A program made the position numbers and the translations under genes. From contig DGRT01000057.1 of the NCBI GenBank assembly GCA_002391105.1, positions 1 through 42,808 on the forward strand: DNA of 42,808 nt, read 5' to 3'. Source of the DNA: Lachnospiraceae bacterium UBA4381. GTDB taxonomy: Bacteria; Bacillota; Clostridia; Lachnospirales; Lachnospiraceae. Of the stretch, positions 16,301 through 23,064 are shown piece by piece. Each line of letters starts with the position of its first letter. The stretch's first letter is position 1. Below the pieces are notes generated by a model that did not search any database, had not been told where the DNA came from, and worked only from the letters and a program-made list of their open reading frames with translations.

Positions 16301-18148
16301 AGTTCTATATGTTCAGCTTGCATTGCAGCGTATGTAATATTTCCGGCAGCCAGACTATCATTCAATAGTGGATATGTGGACACGGATAATAGAGCAAAAC
16401 AGAACATAGATTATTTTTCACATAGTATTCTGGAAAGCATAAAAGCATTAAAACCGGATTATGATATGATTCGTGTAACTGAGGACTGGACAAATGCAAA
16501 TACATACTGCGGTCTGCTCGTGGTGCTTTCGCTTATTCTTTATGCATTAAATGGAAAGCTGAGTCTGGCGTCAAGAATAAAGAGGCTGTGCCTTATGGGC
16601 GTTATGTTTCTTGCTTACAGTAATCAATTCCTGAATTATGTGTTTCATGGTTTTCATTTTCAGAGCTTTGTACCTAATAGGTTCTCGCTTTTCTTTATAT
16701 TTATGATGATCCAGTCTTTCTATGATGTGATACTTTATTATAAAGAGTTATATCGTAAAAAAAACATGCTTGCATTTTCTGTATTTGCAGTAGTAATTTT
16801 GTTATCCATAATATCTGCAGAACGTTATACATTAAGTGGATATATGGTCTCAGCATTTTTTATTCTGGCTTATATCATGCTGTTTTTTGCAGGCTATCAT
16901 CTGAAAAAACCGTATAAAGCAACAGTTGGTCTGCTGTTTGTTCTAGGAATAGAGCTTATAGCCTCACTAACATTTTCAATGAGGCAGACTCTGTCTTATT
17001 CCGGAGTTTCTCCCCAAACGGCTGCTGTTATGAAAAGAATGTCTGATAATTATAATATGAAGGATAATCCTTTTATCAGGACTGAGATAGTAAATGAATC
17101 AAACTACAATATGGCATGCCTTATAAATACCAATTCTGCAAGTATATTCACATCAATATTACAGCGAGAACAGATAAACCTGCTCGATTACTGGAATGTT
17201 TACTGTGAAGATAATAATAATGTTGAGTATTTATATGGAAATCCTTTGGCTAATATTATGCTTGGAGAAAGATACTTCTTTTATGATAAAGATCATTTTA
17301 ATCCCAATATTCCTCATTATTTTGAGGAACTGGATAATGAAGAGATGGTAACATTATATACCGATCCTAATGTTTCCGGGAAAAGCCTGCTTATTAATAC
17401 TGATAGTCTGAAGATCAAATCCGGAAAAAATCCATTTGAACAGCAGAATGATATTAGTAATCAGTTAGTAGGTGCTTCGATTTATGATAATATTGATGCT
17501 GTAGTTAGTGTTTCTCAAAGCGGAGGAAATGGGGAATATAGTGTATGTGCTGATATACCTGAAGGGATAGTTGGAGATATTTACATTGAGCATAATAATT
17601 ATATCCAGTATTTGGGATATACTGATGGTTCAGAGGAAAAGAGTTTTTACAAAAATGTGAATATTGACCCAGGGTTATTGGAAGAAACTAATTCTGTTTA
17701 TGTGCCTGATAAAGCAGATGAAAGTATGCTGAAGGAGTATGCAGATTCGCATATATCTGTAGCGACAGTAAATACTAACGTATTGGAACAATTAAAAGGT
17801 GCTCTATCAGAATATGCTGTTACAAAGGCTGAAGCCGGTGCTGATTATTTAAGCATAGAGGCTGATATAAAGGAGCCGGGTGATTATTATGTTCCAATTC
17901 CGGATTATCAGGAGTGGCATATTCAAATAGATGGAATAGAAGTACATCGCGGGAATGAATATAAGTCAGAAATGGGTGGTATGATGATAAAGCTTCCTGT
18001 GGGAAAACATATAATCAAAATGGAATATAAAAAGCCTGGTATTACTTTGTATTATATTATCTCAGTTATCTCAGCAATAGGAATATCAGTCACAGCATTT
18101 TTAATGAAACATAAAGATAAGCATTCAACATTTTCTCTTGTCGGATAA
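13373..18148 (+). CDS. Very large polytopic membrane protein, tandem YfhO-like modules
   Basis: 1591 residues with many hydrophobic segments. The N-terminal half (about 1-745) has a multi-span region (to about 400), an extracytoplasmic domain (about 430-705) and a membrane span (about 712-735). A second, complete module starts at about 750 (IYTIFICSVLCVVFF) with multiple spans to about 1215, then an extracytoplasmic domain ending in a final span (about 1562-1582). The two halves share a FGSGYDF/LGYARLI element followed by NxxxLLxFLFP and a polytopic stretch, as in the bacterial YfhO family, usually about 850-900 residues. YfhO proteins are GT-C-like enzymes linked to cell-envelope glycosylation (for example of lipoteichoic acid). 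The substrate here is unknown. Followed by a terminator. Confidence 0.75.
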   Translation: MDKNAFKIINIRRMIFLFIIALVVITSISMLCDGLWLTDSNGVYLSGNQIVGYYNELWEAVHNGRILFFSNKFGSGYDFTAVITYYLSDVLNFIILLFPKAQIGLVLNIIYILKCSLSSVTLYVFLDNHYIAVTNNEKKQSEKVDNRADNVVKLLISLFYSIAVLGITLSVNPLFVIGAVMFPLVIAGLEKLVYNSEGKLYAVTTAVLLVSTFQLGVAGLIFSSLYLLVMEYRDKCHVIRTVCVKLFIDILIIPVAFISVYTNITSRFFSDEYSISFPYSKNFHDIYATILNLMKPELGFIALPLFCTLLYLFLKNVKFWKKLRVAMILILMLLATYNTTANFVMNAFNNRLLGSDSFVIFNLLLFLVIAYEVLMQLKRFSRIQIFISLSVFILIFGFSFLKNDEESKMNLDKSDINACIEKIRQIDSNSGIYVYDAGKDYPNPVVNAILGNGYVIVTGDNLSVDIDSRLTYYDAYKEMIIYKSGFQNKNAYLLDASYPVYSDDNPYTSLNKMAECLTGIDDIFYPVEGDSRFKPNPYDPTNINTMAVEFSFPEEGEYYTNLDNLIYAGKLKEGEASSIICYGTIDDISHKVAVRESVAFDNEKYDRFIDALAGNKCEITFGENEIIVDMPNNAVAENAEISGTDEISTKESNNTYIIVPYDLSTCFTYPEGVEVYYEKICGQVVTVLGGNIYGKLNLKYYPYNAIKGAVVSLISLLIIAVLYMLVSRCGIKNLKGYDVFARKLASYIDENRAYIYTIFICSVLCVVFFITKQCVPFGEQSAVISDGYVSSYPSIYMIIQNIKKGVFSYLDTSLGYARLIQNYNFIFTNPLKLLMFLFPEDRFILGYNLYYAAEFVLTGPAMIFYLTHRLNGNRMDKREIKLVPIALAYSLSSYVMCYYTFYSFLDLVIILPFVILCLERLVYEKKYLLYSFILAFYMMNNFYYAFLLCEFVFLYFLTMDHGNLKSFIRNSVRFGISSICSACIAAYVIFPAARLSFNSGYVDTDNRAKQNIDYFSHSILESIKALKPDYDMIRVTEDWTNANTYCGLLVVLSLILYALNGKLSLASRIKRLCLMGVMFLAYSNQFLNYVFHGFHFQSFVPNRFSLFFIFMMIQSFYDVILYYKELYRKKNMLAFSVFAVVILLSIISAERYTLSGYMVSAFFILAYIMLFFAGYHLKKPYKATVGLLFVLGIELIASLTFSMRQTLSYSGVSPQTAAVMKRMSDNYNMKDNPFIRTEIVNESNYNMACLINTNSASIFTSILQREQINLLDYWNVYCEDNNNVEYLYGNPLANIMLGERYFFYDKDHFNPNIPHYFEELDNEEMVTLYTDPNVSGKSLLINTDSLKIKSGKNPFEQQNDISNQLVGASIYDNIDAVVSVSQSGGNGEYSVCADIPEGIVGDIYIEHNNYIQYLGYTDGSEEKSFYKNVNIDPGLLEETNSVYVPDKADESMLKEYADSHISVATVNTNVLEQLKGALSEYAVTKAEAGADYLSIEADIKEPGDYYVPIPDYQEWHIQIDGIEVHRGNEYKSEMGGMMIKLPVGKHIIKMEYKKPGITLYYIISVISAIGISVTAFLMKHKDKHSTFSLVG

Positions 18149-18158
18149 TTAAAAAAAT

Positions 18159-18193
18159 AGAACCTGTCAGTTGTTATTATTCTGACAGGTTCT
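18159..18193. terminator. Bidirectional terminator between the YfhO-like and YkuD genes
   Basis: Perfect 12 bp stem AGAACCTGTCAG (18159-18170) and CTGACAGGTTCT (18182-18193) with an 11 nt loop. An A7 run on its left gives a U-run for minus-strand transcripts. The right side is only moderately T-rich. Confidence 0.8.
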
Positions 18194-18298
18194 GTTAGTT
18201 TATTTATGTAAGATTCCGGTAAAGTACTGATTTTAATTAAGACACTTGGTTATATAGAGGGGTATATATGGCATAGTTTGTTATAGATTTCTGCATTA

Positions 18299-19078
18299 TC
18301 AGAAACTACCACCCATATTATCAAGCGTATCTATAACAACAACACAGTCTTCGTGAACTTCCTGCATGATCTGCTTCATAATATTTTCCGGAACTGCAAC
18401 GCAGCCGGCTGTATAAGGCTTGAGATGCCCCAGACAGTGCAGGAATATACCTGACCCTCTGCCAACAGTACATTCTTCGTTGAAACTGATGTTGAGTGCA
18501 TATTGATATTCATAATCATAGTCTATGAGATGTTCGCTGTTTTCAGTATCTACATCAGGAAGATCCTCAAGACTGACCAGTTCGTTGTAGTGCATTCCTT
18601 CAGCCCAGTCACCGGACCAGTAGTCATTTTCATCGACCTTAACATAGGGGATGGAGCAGCCGGGATCATCTGCGATTCCGAAGGCTTTGTTGAAATGATA
18701 TACACCAACAGGCGTTCTTCCGCAGCCTTCCTGTCTTTCTTCATCTAATATCAGACCATTTCTTCCTACATAAGCCGGTGAAGAAAGTATTTGCTTCCAA
18801 TTACCATCTTCATCGCGTTCATGCATTGAAACAGAAGCGGTAGGCATATCCATTCCGATTCCTGCAACAACAAAAAGCTGAGTTACTGATTCGTCCTGAG
18901 CGGATGGAAGTGATTTTATCCAATCAGGAGAATCCGTTACCTGTGGGATAGAAGAATATAGACTGTCAGTTGCTAGTGCGTTTGACTCACTGGTATTACT
19001 ATCGTTACTTGAATTATTATTGCAGCCTCCTAAAAGAAGGGCAAATATAAGGGGAAATATTAGAAATATTTTCTTCAT
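18299..19078 (-). CDS. Lipoprotein with L,D-transpeptidase (YkuD) domain
   Basis: 259 residues. The N-terminus is a lipoprotein signal ending LLLGGC (Cys19), followed by an Asn/Ser-rich linker. The C-terminal half carries the YkuD signature, with His214 and the catalytic Cys226 in a TAGCVAVP context. The family forms 3-3 peptidoglycan cross-links or attaches proteins through L,D-transpeptidation outside the membrane. The commoner SHGCxR form is here T-A-G-C-V, a known variant in this broad family. It has a good sigma-A promoter and an AAGGAG-like site upstream, and seems monocistronic and divergent from the HTH-GH25-GH26 genes. Confidence 0.8.
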   Translation of the reverse strand: MKKIFLIFPLIFALLLGGCNNNSSNDSNTSESNALATDSLYSSIPQVTDSPDWIKSLPSAQDESVTQLFVVAGIGMDMPTASVSMHERDEDGNWKQILSSPAYVGRNGLILDEERQEGCGRTPVGVYHFNKAFGIADDPGCSIPYVKVDENDYWSGDWAEGMHYNELVSLEDLPDVDTENSEHLIDYDYEYQYALNISFNEECTVGRGSGIFLHCLGHLKPYTAGCVAVPENIMKQIMQEVHEDCVVVIDTLDNMGGSF

Positions 19079-19113
19079 AACTGTATCTCCTTTTATAAAA
19101 TAATAGTGGGGGA

Positions 19114-19142
19114 ATTATAGCATTGGGCAATATTTCAGTCAA
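19114..19142 (-). promoter_or_regulatory. Predicted promoter of the YkuD lipoprotein gene
   Basis: On the minus strand TTGACT (19142-19137), a 17 bp spacer and TATAAT (19119-19114). GTTTACATAA on the plus strand (19143-19152) abuts the -35. Confidence 0.75.
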
Positions 19143-19289
19143 GTTTACATAAAGTGTAACAGGTGGCACAATAAACGTGCGAAAGCTGAGTCGAGAAAAG
19201 CGTTTGGCAGATGCGAGACATATGAGAAATATTTATGTGATAGAAATCGTGCCAACGATTACTTGACAGAGACTGCAATCGAAAAGAAA

Positions 19290-19318
19290 TTGTATTTCAA
19301 GGTTTACTACTATATAAT
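19290..19318 (+). promoter_or_regulatory. Predicted promoter of the HTH-GH25-GH26 genes
   Basis: TTGTAT (19290-19295), 17 bp and TATAAT (19313-19318), nearly the same as the fucO promoter. The leader to the HTH start at 19413 is about 90 nt. The rest of the 19079-19412 gap shows no gene. Confidence 0.75.
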
Positions 19319-19412
19319 TAAGACATCGTCTTTTCGGCTTGTTGTTCTATGAAATGCGCTGTCTGTGAAGTCGGCTAGACGAGTGCTTGTTTTACCTGGA
19401 GGAGAAAGCATT

Positions 19413-19763
19413 ATGAAAAATAATATGGAATTAACCCATACAGTTGATGACAATTATGCATATGGTGAGATGATTAAGAGATTAAGAATCGAGAATGGGC
19501 TGACTCAGCTTCAGGTTGCAAAGGAATTAAATGTAACTCCGGGATACATATGCAATGTCGAAAATGGAAGAACATCTATGTCTCTGCGTATGCTTATGTA
19601 CTATGCGAAGGTTTTAAACAGATCGCTGGATTCTCTTGTTGGCGAACTTGATCCGGACTATGCAGAAACCAGCATTGACAGAGAGATATTGGAAGAGGTA
19701 TCTAAGCTGGATGTTCAGAGCAAGAAGAAATTATTAAAGACACTAAAGGTTTGGACGAATTAG
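19413..19763 (+). CDS. Xre-family HTH transcriptional regulator
   Basis: 116 residues from the ATG at 19413, chosen because GGAGG lies 11 bp upstream. An earlier in-frame ATG (19365) has no such site and lies in the predicted leader. The helix-turn-helix spans about residues 16-72 (IKRLRIENGLTQLQVAKELNVTPGYICNVENGRTS). The rest is a short charged helix ending KTLKVWTN. It is a small DNA-binding protein, probably a repressor or activator of the downstream genes. It is 1 bp from the GH25 gene, so the two are likely co-transcribed. Confidence 0.85.
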   Translation: MKNNMELTHTVDDNYAYGEMIKRLRIENGLTQLQVAKELNVTPGYICNVENGRTSMSLRMLMYYAKVLNRSLDSLVGELDPDYAETSIDREILEEVSKLDVQSKKKLLKTLKVWTN

Positions 19764-19764
19764 C

Positions 19765-21213
19765 ATGGGTGATATGGTTAAAAGATTTATTCTTATTGTC
19801 GCGGGGGTTCTGCTCTTATTGGGAATTGCCCTTGCTGTTTTTTCTGCACTTTCAGGCAAAAAGGATAATGAAAATGAAGGGTTAAATGTTACAACAGAAG
19901 CTGCAACCTTTGTTAGTGCAACGGAGTCAACGACAGAAGTGCTTGATCAGAGTCCGGGAGAGGCGGATTCGGGAAATAAAAAGGAAGCTGCTTCGGATTC
20001 GGGCAATATAGATGAGGAGGTTTCGGATTCTGAGAATATAAATGAAGGGGCTTTGGATTCAGAGAACGTAAATGAGGCAGATTTAGATTCAGACAGTATA
20101 AATGAAGCTGGTGCAAATCAAACTGGTTCTGTTGAAGGGGATATAACAGATGATACTCAGGTGAGTGACGCGGCTGATGCTGAGGATATAGGAAATGATA
20201 CAAATGCTTCATCGGGTGGGACTAAAGTATCAACAACATATACTAATCTTTTTGATGGTAGAAATGTAACTGACAGTTCAGCTCCGGTTTTCCTTATTCT
20301 TAATAAAAAACCGACAGTCTATAAGGGAGAAGTGTTCAACGTACATGATTTCATAGGTTATGGTGACGATGTAGATAGAAATGTTGATATGGAGGTGACC
20401 GGTTTTGTAGATACTGATGAAGTCGGTACACATACCATATCTGTAACACTTACTGATGATGCCGGTCATACTACGAGCGCAAGCTTAAATGTGAATGTAG
20501 TTGAAGGTTCTTCCGGTGGAGATGTGGCTGGAAATACAGGAATAAATTATGAGCCATTTGAATCCTTTAGCAGTAATTATAAGGAAACAGGAACAAGTCT
20601 GGGTATAGATGTATCCCGCTGGCAGGGGGATATTGATTATGAAAAAGTAAAAGCGTCCGGTGTTGATTTTGTGATTATGCGTATAGGTGGCTATGATGAT
20701 GGCAGTCATTATACAGACAGATGCTATAAGGCTAATATACAAAATGCCAGGGCTGCAGGGCTTAAGATTGGTATTTACTGGCATGCTGAAGAGAGTACCG
20801 AAGAAGAGGTCAAGCAAAGTGTTAAATACATGATGGATGTACTTGGCGGAGAAAAGCTGGATTTTCCGATTGCATATGACTGGGAGGACTTCGCTCACTT
20901 TGAGGATTATGGCATGAGTATGTATGATCTGAATGACTGCTATCAGGTATTTGCCGGTGAATGTTCAAAGTACGGATATAATACCTGCCTTTACAGCAGC
21001 ATGAATTTTCTGAATAATACCTGGTCGCTTAGCGGGGCGGCACTGGGAACTGATATTCCGGTCTGGCTTGCCCACTATACAAGTAATACTTCGTATCAGG
21101 GAAAGTATTTTATGTGGCAGCACAGTTCTACAGGATATGTTGATGGAATTAATGGACCTGTGGATCTGAATGTGTTATATCTAAACGAATACTCGCCATC
21201 TACTAATGAGTAA
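19765..21213 (+). CDS. Membrane-anchored GH25 lysozyme-like protein with acidic repeats and Ig-like domain
   Basis: 482 residues; the start could also be the ATG at 19774. There is an N-terminal membrane anchor (about 5-28) and an acidic low-complexity region with five 10-residue repeats (residues 68-117). A bacterial Ig-like domain follows (about 170-250; PTVYKGEVFNVHDFIGYGDD, VGTHTISVTLTDDAGHTTSA). The last domain is a GH25 barrel (about 275-475) with GIDVSRWQGDIDYEKVKASGVDFVIMRIGG split by normal loops, a catalytic-region DWED, and QHSSTGYVDGINGPVDLN. GH25 muramidases cut the peptidoglycan glycan chain. Location outside the membrane suggests wall remodelling or spacing. It is in an unusual operon with a mannanase. 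Confidence 0.85.
   Translation: MGDMVKRFILIVAGVLLLLGIALAVFSALSGKKDNENEGLNVTTEAATFVSATESTTEVLDQSPGEADSGNKKEAASDSGNIDEEVSDSENINEGALDSENVNEADLDSDSINEAGANQTGSVEGDITDDTQVSDAADAEDIGNDTNASSGGTKVSTTYTNLFDGRNVTDSSAPVFLILNKKPTVYKGEVFNVHDFIGYGDDVDRNVDMEVTGFVDTDEVGTHTISVTLTDDAGHTTSASLNVNVVEGSSGGDVAGNTGINYEPFESFSSNYKETGTSLGIDVSRWQGDIDYEKVKASGVDFVIMRIGGYDDGSHYTDRCYKANIQNARAAGLKIGIYWHAEESTEEEVKQSVKYMMDVLGGEKLDFPIAYDWEDFAHFEDYGMSMYDLNDCYQVFAGECSKYGYNTCLYSSMNFLNNTWSLSGAALGTDIPVWLAHYTSNTSYQGKYFMWQHSSTGYVDGINGPVDLNVLYLNEYSPSTNE
19966..20115 (+). repeat. Five 30-bp tandem units in the GH25 gene
   Basis: Five consecutive 30 bp units, each beginning GATTC and encoding a DSxNxNExxx-like decapeptide. They are divergent but keep the exact length. 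They form an acidic spacer between the membrane anchor and the Ig-like domain. Confidence 0.85.
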
Positions 21214-21289
21214 TATAAGCATTTACATAGTATTATTAGCTCTCTTAGGAGTGCTTTGCTACTAAGGTCAGGATTAGAATTAAGACAAG

Positions 21290-22912
21290 ATGGGTAATCA
21301 GAATATGATGAATAGTAAACACAGAAGACTAAATAAGAATAATATAAAAAAACTGTGCTCGCTTGCTATCGTTACTGCGCTGCTGACAGTGTCCGGCTGT
21401 GGGGTATCGGTTGATGACAGGGATAAGGCGGGGGAAGTGACGGAAAGAGAGCTGGTTGTGTCTGTTGAGGCGGAGACAGGAGCTTTTTCGGGAAATGCCA
21501 AAATTGCATCAGAGCTTTCCGGCTTTTCGGGAGATGGTTATGTTGATGGTCTTCAGGAGGATGGAGATAAGGTTGACATAACTCTGGACATCAAAAAGGA
21601 AGGCTTTTATGATCTGGATGTCATCTGCTCAGCTACCGGTGGCTACAAGGAGAATTATATTCTGGTTGATGGAGAAGCTGTGGGTACTATTTCCAGAGAC
21701 AGGGAGAAGTTTGAAGCAGTAACTGTCCCCAGAGTATATATGTCGATGGGAGAGCATGATGTGTCAATAGAAAAGTACTGGGGATACATGAATATTGATA
21801 AGATTGATGTTATGACCAGTCTTCCTTTTGATGAGAGCATATATACAGAGGTTACTCCGGATCTGGTTGATGAAAATGCTTCGCCAAATGCAAAACGTGT
21901 CTATAAGTATCTGCTGGATAACTATGGCAAAAATACTATATCGGGGCAGTATTCCAGCGAGGGTGCATTTGGTCATGAGATGGCTGTTATATGGAAGGAG
22001 ACAGGAAAGTTTCCGGCTATGGTTGGTCTGGATATGATAGAGTATTCGCCTTCAAGAGTTGAAAATGGAAGTATAGGGAACAGCATAGACTGGGCAATAG
22101 AGGCATGGGATAACAATTCTCTTGTAACAATGTGCTGGCACTGGAATGCTCCGTCCAAGTATATAACCGGTAACTGGTACAGTGCATTTTATGCTGATTC
22201 CACAAATATTAATCTTGATAACATAATGAATGGAAAAGATGAAGAAGGTTATGATCTTCTGGTCAGCGATATGGATGCTATAGCGGGTGAACTGACTAAG
22301 CTTAGAGATGCCGATGTTCCTGTACTGTGGAGACCGCTTCACGAGGCAAGTGGCGGCTGGTTCTGGTGGGGTGACTGTAAGCCGGAGTCATATCTTAAGC
22401 TATATAATCTGATGTATGATAAGTTTGTAAATGAATATGAACTGCATAATCTGATATGGGTATGGAATGGTCAGGATGCTAAGTGGTATCCGGGTGATGA
22501 TAAGGTGGATATAATAGGAACTGATATCTATCCGGGAAATCATGTATATACATCGCAGTATCCGAAGTTTATTGAGTGCGTTAATGCACAGCAGGAATAT
22601 GACGGTGGTACGGATGATACCACCGGAGAAGCAGATCAGGAGAAGGATAAAGATACAAATTCCTCCGGTAAACCCCACAAGATTATAACTCTTTCGGAAA
22701 ATGGTTGTATTCCGGATCCGGATCTTCTCGTAAGGGACAGGGCGATGTGGAGTTATATCGGAACCTGGAGCGGAGAATTTGTATCTGATAATGGCGGCTT
22801 CAATGTTTTTTCAGAAGAATATACAGAAGCTGATATGCTGGCAAAGTTTTATAACCATGAAAATGTTATTACCAGGGATGAGCTGCCCGATCTTAAAACT
22901 TACGGAGACTAG
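21290..22912 (+). CDS. Secreted GH26 beta-mannanase lipoprotein with CBM35-like module
   Basis: 540 residues. A lipoprotein signal ends LLTVSGC (Cys37). A carbohydrate-binding module of CBM6/35 type follows (about 52-178; VEAETGAFSG, YVDGLQEDGDKVDITLDIKKEGFYDLDV, NIDKIDV). The GH26 catalytic domain runs from about 198 to 540, with Glu352 in WRPLHEASGGWFWW as acid/base and Glu470 in LSENG as nucleophile. It would cleave beta-1,4-mannan at the cell surface and feed the mannan genes at 33-43 kb. The ribosome-binding site is weak, so an ATG a few codons later is possible. A charged insert (about 440-462; TDDTTGEADQEKDKDTNSSG) lies between catalytic strands. It follows GH25 by 76 bp. Confidence 0.88.
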   Translation: MGNQNMMNSKHRRLNKNNIKKLCSLAIVTALLTVSGCGVSVDDRDKAGEVTERELVVSVEAETGAFSGNAKIASELSGFSGDGYVDGLQEDGDKVDITLDIKKEGFYDLDVICSATGGYKENYILVDGEAVGTISRDREKFEAVTVPRVYMSMGEHDVSIEKYWGYMNIDKIDVMTSLPFDESIYTEVTPDLVDENASPNAKRVYKYLLDNYGKNTISGQYSSEGAFGHEMAVIWKETGKFPAMVGLDMIEYSPSRVENGSIGNSIDWAIEAWDNNSLVTMCWHWNAPSKYITGNWYSAFYADSTNINLDNIMNGKDEEGYDLLVSDMDAIAGELTKLRDADVPVLWRPLHEASGGWFWWGDCKPESYLKLYNLMYDKFVNEYELHNLIWVWNGQDAKWYPGDDKVDIIGTDIYPGNHVYTSQYPKFIECVNAQQEYDGGTDDTTGEADQEKDKDTNSSGKPHKIITLSENGCIPDPDLLVRDRAMWSYIGTWSGEFVSDNGGFNVFSEEYTEADMLAKFYNHENVITRDELPDLKTYGD

Positions 22913-23064
22913 ATATAGTTCCGCACGTTACAATTTATTTTCAACATAAGATATTATTATGACACTGGATATAAATAGTCTAACCTTTAAAATTACGTTA
23001 TTAGGAATGATTATAAATTCTTTCAAGATCATTCTATCGGAGATGCTTATGCTGCATTACAGAA

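Noticed and set aside
18299..19078. Loss of the YkuD catalytic motif (TAGC instead of SHGC)
   Set aside because: The catalytic Cys and an upstream His are present, and the T-A-G-C-V form is a known variant in the family, so inactivity is not indicated.
19365..19412. Upstream ATG extending the HTH regulator
   Set aside because: No ribosome-binding site, and it lies in the predicted leader. The ATG at 19413 has GGAGG at good spacing.
22913..23064. Terminator between the convergent GH26 and GH43 genes
   Set aside because: Only a weak 7 bp inverted repeat (23005-23011 and 23028-23034) with a 16 nt loop and no T-run. Not convincing.
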